The notes under the pieces are model-generated. The model saw only the letters and a program-made list of their open reading frames with translations, had not been told where the DNA came from and did no database searches. The translations under genes and the position numbers were made by a program. Below, in pieces: positions 57,673-64,000 of a stretch of DNA of 64,000 nt; within the stretch, counting starts at the first letter, position 1, and each line of letters opens with the position of its first letter. This DNA is from Bin5 sp965218625 (GTDB lineage Bacteria > Chloroflexota > Anaerolineae > Caldilineales > Caldilineaceae). The stretch spans positions 62,001 to 126,000 of the forward strand of contig CBDCLG010000017.1 of assembly GCA_965218625.1 (NCBI GenBank), given 5' to 3'.

Positions 57673-58242
57673 TCAGCTTTCGCCGATGCCGCGAAGCTGC
57701 CTCACCAGCCCGTCAAAATCCAGCGCAGCAAAGTCGCTCGTATCGACCCGGAGGACCGGCCCCTCCAGGTCCAGGGGGCGGTTGCGCCGCGCCAACGCAA
57801 CGGGATCGAAATCGCCCATCCGCAATCGGTCCACATGGCCCGGATGTCGTTCGCCGCTGTCGGCCCGCTCGGCGTAGCGGCGGCGCAGCAGATCGGCCGG
57901 GGTGGAGAGGAGCACCTGCGCTGAACGGAACGAATGGCGCGCCTGCAGTGCCTGGAATCGTGGATTGGCCCAGTCCGGATCGAAAGGCGTCTCCACCAGC
58001 AACGAACAGCGTGCGGCCAGCAGGCGCTCGATCAGCAGATAGACCAGCTCATAGGTCGCCCGGCCAAGCTGCTGCGACCACGCAACGGTCGACCACCCCA
58101 GGGTTTCGAAAAGCGACTCCTTCAGGTCGTCGCGCGCGATCAGGGGAAGACCCAATGCCGGGGCCAGTCTGCGCGCCAGCGTCGTCTTGCCCGTGCCCGG
58201 CGCGCCGCAAACGATCAGCAACAGCGGCGGCCTTTCAGCCAT
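57673..58242 (-). CDS. P-loop kinase-like ATPase
   Basis: 189 aa. Walker A: LLIVCGAPGTGKTTLARRLA. Then DDLKESLFETLGW and a C-terminal SxRYAERADSGERHPGH-type region (RRRYAERADSGERHPGH). Resembles zeta-toxin/AAA_33-type small-molecule kinases. It overlaps the murC stop by 8 bp and sits between murC and murB, which hints at co-expression. The role in cell-wall metabolism is unproven. Confidence 0.8.
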   Translation of the reverse strand: MAERPPLLLIVCGAPGTGKTTLARRLAPALGLPLIARDDLKESLFETLGWSTVAWSQQLGRATYELVYLLIERLLAARCSLLVETPFDPDWANPRFQALQARHSFRSAQVLLSTPADLLRRRYAERADSGERHPGHVDRLRMGDFDPVALARRNRPLDLEGPVLRVDTSDFAALDFDGLVRQLRGIGES

Positions 58243-59704
58243 CAGCCGCCAGCCTCTCCAGCAGCAGCTCACCGATGCGGTGGCTTGTGCCCGCGCCGAG
58301 CGTCAGAACAACATCGCCGGCGGCCACTTCGGCGTGGAGAAGCGCGCTCGTATTCTCCACGTCTCCGCTGTGGCGGATCGCAGGATGGACGCTGGCCGCC
58401 GTGACTTCTGCGGCTGCCGCGGCTCTGTCGCCGCTCTCCCTGGCGGCGTAAACGTCGGTCACCAGCGCCGCGTCGGCGTCATCGAAGCTGCGCGCAAAGT
58501 TGTGCAGCAACGCGCGTGTGCGGCTGAACGTATGCGGCTGAAATACAGCCCAGATGCGGCGATCACCGAAGCGAGCGCGGGCCGCGGCCAGCGTTGCCTG
58601 TACCTCGGTTGGGTGATGGGCGTAATCGTCGATCACCGTCACGCCTTTGCGCGTCCCCTTCAGTTCAAAGCGGCGCCCAATGCCCGCATACTCCTGCAGA
58701 CTCGCGAGGACCTGCGCCGTCGGCACACCGCAGCGCCGCGCAACCGTCAGCGCGGCCAGCGCATTGCGCAGGTTGTGGACGCCCGGCGCCTGCAGCTGCA
58801 GCCGGCCAATCGATCTGCCGCCCTGCTGCACGGCGGCGGCAAAGCCTCCGCGCGCCCCGGACGCCGCGCCGACTGCCCGCACATCGCATCCGTCGTTCAG
58901 CCCATAGGTCAGCCAGGCCGGGCCGCCGTCGGTCGCGCAGTTCTGACGTATCGCCTCAGCGCCGGGATCGTCGCCGCAGGAGATTACGCAGCCCTCGCCG
59001 CGCACCTGCGCCACAAACTGACGGAAGGCCTCTGAAAAGCTGGCCGGCGACAGATAGCAGTCCGGGTGGTCCCACTCGACATTGGTAACGACGGCAACCG
59101 CCGGCGTCAGACCGTGGAACATGCGATCATACTCGTCGGCCTCGATCACAAACTCCCGCCTTGTGCCCGCGTGGGCGTTGCCGTAGCCGGGCAGGTCGGC
59201 GCCGATGATATACCCGGCGTCGCAGCCGCTTGCCTGCAGCGTCTGTACGATCATCGCCGTCGTTGTACTCTTGCCGTGCGTGCCGGAGACGGCGACAACC
59301 TCGCGTCCGGCCAGAAACGGCGGCAGAAATGACTCCCGTTTGACGATGGGGATTCCCAGCCTCTGCGCGGCCTGCCGCTCCTGATTCGCCTCGTCCACCG
59401 CGCTGCTGACCAGCATCACGTCCGGCTGTTCCGCGGCCGGCGGACCCGCGAACGCCCCAGCCGCCCCGTGCCGCCCGTAGATCCTCGCCCCGGCCGCCGC
59501 CAGCCGCCGCGTCCGCTCGCTCTCCTGCCTGTCGCTGCCGCTGACGCGTATGCCCTGCTCCAGCAGGACGTGCGCGATGGCGGAGAGTCCCGCGCCGCCA
59601 ATCCCGACCAGATGCACCCAGGGCGCCGGATCGCCGCCGGTCCTGCCGTGCAAGTGCGCACTTGCCGTCTGTTGAAGCCGCCGCTGCCACGTTTCACGCC
59701 ACAC
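58235..59704 (-). CDS. murC: UDP-N-acetylmuramate--L-alanine ligase
   Basis: 489 aa from GTG at 59704. UDP-binding VHLVGIGGAGLSAIAHVLLEQG, ATP loop SGTHGKSTTTAM, NVEWDHPDCY and DDYAHHPTEVQATLAA. GGAGG stands five bases before that GTG. A longer reading from ATG 59782 adds 26 Arg-rich residues and starts just 9 bp from the previous stop. Confidence 0.94.
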   Translation of the reverse strand: MWRETWQRRLQQTASAHLHGRTGGDPAPWVHLVGIGGAGLSAIAHVLLEQGIRVSGSDRQESERTRRLAAAGARIYGRHGAAGAFAGPPAAEQPDVMLVSSAVDEANQERQAAQRLGIPIVKRESFLPPFLAGREVVAVSGTHGKSTTTAMIVQTLQASGCDAGYIIGADLPGYGNAHAGTRREFVIEADEYDRMFHGLTPAVAVVTNVEWDHPDCYLSPASFSEAFRQFVAQVRGEGCVISCGDDPGAEAIRQNCATDGGPAWLTYGLNDGCDVRAVGAASGARGGFAAAVQQGGRSIGRLQLQAPGVHNLRNALAALTVARRCGVPTAQVLASLQEYAGIGRRFELKGTRKGVTVIDDYAHHPTEVQATLAAARARFGDRRIWAVFQPHTFSRTRALLHNFARSFDDADAALVTDVYAARESGDRAAAAAEVTAASVHPAIRHSGDVENTSALLHAEVAAGDVVLTLGAGTSHRIGELLLERLAADG

Positions 59705-59791
59705 TGTAGCCTCCGTGACGGCGGACGCGCCCCGGCATCTCCTCCGAAAGGGGGAAGGCCGAACGCGCGCGCGCCTCCGCATAGCCGGCCC

Positions 59792-60337
59792 TCATCCGCG
59801 TACCCGCATCAGTAGCAGGATCGCGATCGGGATGACCCAAGGCGTCGGAGACGGCATGATGTTCTGGGGCAGATAGCCAACCAGCGCGACAGCAATCGGC
59901 GATAAGTCCGTATCGATCCATCCTATGGAAGAGAGCGGGTAGCCGTAAATGTGCTGGTAATACCAGAGGCTGCCGCTGATCAGATAGCCGTTGATTGCGC
60001 CGACCAGCACACTGAGAATGGTGCCCTGGGGCATCGGCCACTCCCGGCCGCTGAAGGTGATGACCCGCCCCGCATAGCCGGCAAAAACTGTAATCCCGAA
60101 AATGATCAGATAGAAATTGCTCAGGAAAAACTGCTCCGTTCTCTGCTCATTCGTCGAGAATACCATCTGCCACACCCTGTTCAGGATCGGATTGAGACGG
60201 TCCTCGGCGTACAGAAGCAGAAAGATCGCCACAATGATGATCATGGTCCTGCCCAATTCGCGCGCATAGCCCTGGGCAAGGCCAATCAGGGTGATGATGC
60301 CGGCGATCGAGCCGAAGTAGACTTCGATCAGTCCCAT
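59792..60337 (-). CDS. Membrane protein of unknown function
   Basis: 181 aa with about four hydrophobic segments: GSIAGIITLIGLAQGYA, MIIIVAIFLLLYA, FYLIIFGITVFAGYAGRVI and VIPIAILLLM. Possibly CvpA/colicin-V-production-like by general layout, without a clear signature. It lies between murG and murC in the division cluster, with its partner at 60403-61080 65 bp upstream. Confidence 0.7.
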   Translation of the reverse strand: MGLIEVYFGSIAGIITLIGLAQGYARELGRTMIIIVAIFLLLYAEDRLNPILNRVWQMVFSTNEQRTEQFFLSNFYLIIFGITVFAGYAGRVITFSGREWPMPQGTILSVLVGAINGYLISGSLWYYQHIYGYPLSSIGWIDTDLSPIAVALVGYLPQNIMPSPTPWVIPIAILLLMRVRG

Positions 60338-60402
60338 GACGATTTCGCGAGAGCTAATTCATTGTTATTGAAGGGCAACGTCACGATTCTCTGCTCGCGC
60401 GA

Positions 60403-61080
60403 CTACGTCTGGCTGCGGCGCAATGTGCTGATCACCGCCACAAGCAGGACCGTCAGCCCGATTGCGATCAGCATCGGCTGTTGAGGCCCCAATGCTTCCC
60501 AGATATTGCCGAAACTGGACTGCATCATCTCCGATATGCCGCCAAAAGCTCCCTGCACGCCGGCGCCAGTCGCTGAGACCGGCTCAACCCCGATCTCTGG
60601 GATAAAGTCGAACAGCCGCGGCGCGAAGGTGGGGATGTAAAACAGGCCGTTGCCCATTCCGATCAGCGCCGCCAGCATTCCCGACGTGCTCTGGCTGTCG
60701 GGGATCGCCTTGTTGGTCAGCAAGTAGGTGAGCAGCAGCACGCCCGCCCAGACCAGAAAGGAGACCGTCGGCTGGTCAGCGTCGGAGAGCGCATCCGACG
60801 CGTTCCACAGCGTATGCACCGGCTCGCCTTCTCCTCCCGCGCCGCCTGCGCGCAGCGCGGCGATCAACCTCATGCCGATGGTGATGATACCCCCGAGCAG
60901 GCCCAAAACCTGTCGCACGATATCCAGGGCCAGGCCCTGGTTCTGCTGCAGAAAGAAAAAACCCCCGACCGAAACAACCAGCACCATCAGCTCGCGGAAC
61001 AGGCCGCGCCGAAAGCCGATCCAGCCGAAGAGAAGAACGTAAAACACAAACGCGACAGTTCCAGGAGTTGATTCGCTCAT
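60403..61080 (-). CDS. CvpA-like membrane protein
   Basis: 225 aa with five or so hydrophobic segments (FVFYVLLFGWIGFRRGLFRELMVLV starts a CvpA-like GxxRG pattern, quoted in part: GWIGFRRGLFREL). Function unknown. 36 bp after murG. The pair with the following gene suggests an inserted membrane module. Confidence 0.7.
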   Translation of the reverse strand: MSESTPGTVAFVFYVLLFGWIGFRRGLFRELMVLVVSVGGFFFLQQNQGLALDIVRQVLGLLGGIITIGMRLIAALRAGGAGGEGEPVHTLWNASDALSDADQPTVSFLVWAGVLLLTYLLTNKAIPDSQSTSGMLAALIGMGNGLFYIPTFAPRLFDFIPEIGVEPVSATGAGVQGAFGGISEMMQSSFGNIWEALGPQQPMLIAIGLTVLLVAVISTLRRSQT

Positions 61081-61116
61081 TTTTGCACTTCCATGTCCTA
61101 TGATGACCTTCTGCAG

Positions 61117-62325
61117 CTACTGGCAGCGAGCCGCGAGCCACTGTAGCTCGCGCGCGATGTTGTCTGCCGCCTGCGGACGCGCCAGCGTGCCGACCGCCTC
61201 CGCCATCGCCAATCGGCGCGGCTTGTCCGCCAACAGCGCCGCCAAGGTCGGCTCCAGCCTCTCCGCCAACTGCCCGTCCTCGACGATGATCGCGCCGCCT
61301 GACTGCGCCAGCTTTTTTGCGTTGCGCATCTGATGCGAGCCCGCAATCGGTAACGGCGCCAGCACCGACGGCAGCCGTGCAAGCGGAAACTCGGCCAGCA
61401 CACTCGCGCCGGCACGGGCCACGGCAAGATCTGCCGCGGCCAGCGCCCAAGCCATCTCCTCATGCAGATAGGCCACCGGATGATAGCGGCTGGCCAGCCC
61501 GTTGCCCGGCAGTTCCGGCCCTTCCTGTTCCAGAAGAGGCCAGTCGCGCGTGCCGATGACGTGCAGAATCTGGCAGGAGGGCAGCAGCACGGGCGCCCCC
61601 TTCCAAATTGCCCGGTTGATGCTCCGCGCACCCTGGCTGCCCCCGAACACCAGCAGCAGGGGCGCGTCAGATTCCTCCATCCCCAGCTTTCGCGCCAATA
61701 TCTCCCGCGCCGCCTCCTTATTCCTTATCGCCGACATCACCTCGGCGCGCACAGGGTAGCCGGTGTCGACCGCCTTCGGCCCGAAGAAGCCGGCCACCTC
61801 CGGGAAGCTGACCGCGACCCGCTGTGCCAGGCGGCTGAGCCAGCGCACCGCCAGCCCGGGCGTCATGTCCGGCAAATAGATGAGAAGCGGCACATCCCGC
61901 AATTGACAGGCTATCGCCACCGGCGCGCACACATAGCCGCCGGTGGCAAGACATGCCTGTGGGCGAAACTCCTCCATAATCGCTAAAGATTGACGTATGC
62001 CTGTCATCGTTTGGGCCAGACTGCGTAATGCCGCCACAGGATTGCGTCCTCGCAACGCGCCGCTATCGATGCCCCGGAAGGGAATTCCGGCGTTGCGTAC
62101 AAGAGAACTCTCGATACCCGTCCGGCTTCCCAGCCACAGTAGCTGCGGAGAGGGGAGACTGGAGCGAGGAGGGAGCAACTCCCTCTTCTCTCTGTCCCCC
62201 TCTCTCTTGTCGCTGTTAGCGGGAGCCAGTGCGTCGGTCAGAGCGTTGGTTCGTAGTTGTTCGACGACGGCGAGAGCCGGATAAACGTGCCCGCCGGTTC
62301 CACCAGCCGAGATAAGAAGGCGCAT
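61117..62325 (-). CDS. murG: Lipid II-forming GlcNAc transferase MurG
   Basis: 402 aa. MRLLISAGGTGGHVYPALAV, TGGYVCAPVAIACQL, LLVFGGSQGARSINRAI and AGASVLAEFPLARLPSVL. About 34 Lys/Arg/Ser-rich residues are inserted near residues 30-60. The ATG at 62325 lies inside the 3' part of the ftsW reading frame (110-bp overlap). Confidence 0.94.
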   Translation of the reverse strand: MRLLISAGGTGGHVYPALAVVEQLRTNALTDALAPANSDKREGDREKRELLPPRSSLPSPQLLWLGSRTGIESSLVRNAGIPFRGIDSGALRGRNPVAALRSLAQTMTGIRQSLAIMEEFRPQACLATGGYVCAPVAIACQLRDVPLLIYLPDMTPGLAVRWLSRLAQRVAVSFPEVAGFFGPKAVDTGYPVRAEVMSAIRNKEAAREILARKLGMEESDAPLLLVFGGSQGARSINRAIWKGAPVLLPSCQILHVIGTRDWPLLEQEGPELPGNGLASRYHPVAYLHEEMAWALAAADLAVARAGASVLAEFPLARLPSVLAPLPIAGSHQMRNAKKLAQSGGAIIVEDGQLAERLEPTLAALLADKPRRLAMAEAVGTLARPQAADNIARELQWLAARCQ

Positions 62326-63616
62326 GGGCTTTCTGCCCCGAGGGCCCGGAAGACGACCCGGGTCTGCTCGATCCCGAAGGGTTGGATGCGGCCCACATCC
62401 CGCCTGGGCGGGCCTGCGGCTCGCTCGCCGCAGAATGGGAATCGGGACGGGCGCCGGTTTCGGCGCGACGGGACGCACTGGGCGCGGGTTGACCGCGAAA
62501 GCGGCTGATATTCAACAGGATGCCGGCAGCGCCCATCGACGTAACCAGCGAACTTCCGCCAAAGCTGATAAACGGCAGTGTCACGCCGGTGGGGGGCGAG
62601 ATGGCCACGACGACCGCAATGTGAATGATGGCCTGCAGGATGATGAGCGCGGTGATGCCCACAGCCAGCAAGGAACCGAATGTATCCGGCGATTCACTGG
62701 CAATCCGCAGACCCCGATATACGAACAGCGTGAAAAGCAGAATCACCAGCAGCGAACCCAGCAGCCCCATCTCCTCGCCGACGATGGCAAAGATATTGTC
62801 CGACCAGCTCAGGGGCAGGCTGCCGGGCAACTTTTCCGTGCTGTTGCCCAGGCCGACGCCGAGCGGGCCGCCCCGGACAAGCGCGGTGCTGGCTTCACGG
62901 ATCTGCCACTCGGAGCTGTTCAGCGGGGACTGGATCGACTCCAGCAACGCGCTGACGCGGCGGCTGGCATAGCTGTTGCGCGTGATCACCAGCCAGAAGG
63001 TGACGCCGGCCACAAAGCCGCCCAGCAGAAGCTGCTTCAGCTCAGCGCCCGCCAGGAAAAAGATGATCAACGCGGTGACCACGATCAGGATCGTCGTGCT
63101 GATATCCGGCTGCGCCACGATCAACCCGGTGACAATCCCCATCAGGATGCCGAAGGGAATGAGCCCGTAGTTGATATTCTTGATGCGGTTGCCTTTGCTC
63201 GCCAGCCAGGTGCTGATGTAGATGAGTACGATCACTTTCACCGGTTCACTGGGCTGAATGCGACCACCGAAAAAGGTGCGCGTCGCGCCAAAGCGTGTAT
63301 CCCCGATAAATATGACTGCCATCAGGGCGATCAGCCCCAGCGCCATCAACGGAACGCTCCACCGTTCCCAGAAGCGGTAGGGCACGATCGCCGCGCCGAC
63401 CAACACCGCCAGGCCGACGCCCAACCAGCGCAGCTGCAGCAATACGTAGTAGAATGGCGAATCCCGGTTTTCCAGCGCCCAGGGGTAACTGGCGCTGAAG
63501 ACCATCACGAATCCGAACAGCAGCAGGCAGGTCAGGACCGTGGCCAGGGCCCAATCAAAGCCGCCGCTGTTCCTGTCTATCTGTTTCGCCTGCGCCGGGC
63601 TGATCTGTAAAGCCAT
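62216..63616 (-). CDS. ftsW: Lipid II flippase/polymerase-type FtsW
   Basis: SEDS family, 466 aa with about ten membrane segments. ILVVTALIIFFLAGAEL, IREASTALVRGGPLGVGLG and SPPTGVTLPFISFGGSSLV are characteristic. The tail after about residue 385 (Ser/Arg/Pro-rich, ending TNQRSDRRTGSR) overlaps murG and is probably non-conserved. The ATG at 63616 (MALQISPAQAKQID) is preferred to a TTG six codons upstream. murD lies 52 bp upstream. Confidence 0.93.
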   Translation of the reverse strand: MALQISPAQAKQIDRNSGGFDWALATVLTCLLLFGFVMVFSASYPWALENRDSPFYYVLLQLRWLGVGLAVLVGAAIVPYRFWERWSVPLMALGLIALMAVIFIGDTRFGATRTFFGGRIQPSEPVKVIVLIYISTWLASKGNRIKNINYGLIPFGILMGIVTGLIVAQPDISTTILIVVTALIIFFLAGAELKQLLLGGFVAGVTFWLVITRNSYASRRVSALLESIQSPLNSSEWQIREASTALVRGGPLGVGLGNSTEKLPGSLPLSWSDNIFAIVGEEMGLLGSLLVILLFTLFVYRGLRIASESPDTFGSLLAVGITALIILQAIIHIAVVVAISPPTGVTLPFISFGGSSLVTSMGAAGILLNISRFRGQPAPSASRRAETGARPDSHSAASEPQARPGGMWAASNPSGSSRPGSSSGPSGQKAHAPSYLGWWNRRARLSGSRRRRTTTNQRSDRRTGSR

Positions 63617-63667
63617 TCTCACTATACCGGTCAATCGTTGCCGGCCTTCAGTAGCCAGCAGCCGTCG

Positions 63668-64000
63668 CTAACTGCCCGAAACCAGGTTGCGGAAATGTTC
63701 GCCGCGCTGTTCGAAGTTCTTGTAAGCGTCGTAGCTTGTGCCGCCGGGCGAAAACAGCACAACTGTGCCCGGCCTGGCCGTCTGCTTGGCCAGCACAACC
63801 GCCTCGTCGAGCCGTTGGACGATCGCGCAACAGGGGGCGGATATGCGCCGGAAGGAGGCCCGCTCCCGCACTTTGTCCGCGATCATCGGCCCCGCCTCCC
63901 CGAACCCGATCAGACATTGCACCCGGTCCAGCACTTCGTCGGCAAAGGAGTCCCAGGGCAGATTCTTGTCCTGCCCGCCGGCCAGGAGAATGAGCGTCTG
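63668..64000 (-). CDS. murD: UDP-N-acetylmuramoyl-L-alanine--D-glutamate ligase, C-terminal part
   Basis: Only the last 110 residues lie in the window; the rest is past 64000. [19 protein letters not shown] is the MurD GGxDKxxP motif, and [28 protein letters not shown] is the typical C-terminus. First gene of the visible division cluster. Confidence 0.93.
   Translation of the reverse strand, partial: QTLILLAGGQDKNLPWDSFADEVLDRVQCLIGFGEAGPMIADKVRERASFRRISAPCCAIVQRLDEAVVLAKQTARPGTVVLFSPGGTSYDAYKNFEQRGEHFRNLVSGS

Overview
The window looks like a chromosome segment of a high-GC Chloroflexota bacterium, probably Anaerolineae/Caldilineales-like. That is inference from gene content: a nusA-ylxR-infB-rbfA block with short IF-2, a B12-dependent ribonucleotide reductase with NrdR, and many sugar-ABC, Gfo/Idh and sialidase-type genes. 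I did not use any database. Most genes lie on the minus strand. Many long plus-strand open frames are only mirror images of these high-GC genes.

Layout. 1-1.5 kb: end-truncated lipoprotein with SH3-like, cytochrome c and propeller regions. 1.6-10 kb (minus): nusA, ylxR, infB, rbfA, nrnA, truB, ribF, preceded by a promoter and a terminator-like leader hairpin. 10-17.2 kb: a methyltransferase (minus), then greA with a strongly structured leader, lysS, tatA, secG, an anchored oligopeptide-type binding protein, an FtsB/DivIC-like gene and three tRNAs (plus). 17.2-24.2 kb (minus): a sugar ABC operon (binding protein, two permeases, two tandemly duplicated Gfo/Idh dehydrogenases, BNR sialidase-like protein). 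The duplication junction is still readable. 24.6-26.7 kb: an epimerase-like and a DHDPS-like gene. 27.8-38.4 kb: an AT-richer accessory island. Its minus-strand operon holds DUF6883, a DUF4926-SNF2 helicase fusion (frameshifted) and a sacsin/HSP90-type ATPase with a treble-clef tail. Facing away from it is a mosaic, multiply frameshifted N6-adenine methylase, with an IS3 remnant between. 38.6-44.1 kb: peptidase M20, creatininase-family amidohydrolase, enolase-superfamily enzyme, M55 D-aminopeptidase and Gfo/Idh oxidoreductase. 44.3-47.6 kb: a decayed GT39-like membrane glycosyltransferase and gene debris. 47.7-51.1 kb: nrdR-nrdJ behind a promoter overlapped by paired NrdR boxes. 51.4-64 kb (minus): the division/cell-wall cluster murD, ftsW, murG, two membrane proteins, murC, a P-loop kinase, murB, ddl, ftsQ, ftsA, ftsZ.

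How it fits together. The housekeeping blocks (transcription/translation, envelope division, dNTP supply) are intact. Broken genes concentrate in the accessory parts. The island combines a helicase, a methylase and a GHKL ATPase, the parts list of a helicase-methylase-ATPase type anti-phage system. It adds a less familiar DUF6883/DUF4926 module, with DUF4926 fused to the helicase. This is the best candidate for an undescribed system, although several components carry frameshifts in this sequence.
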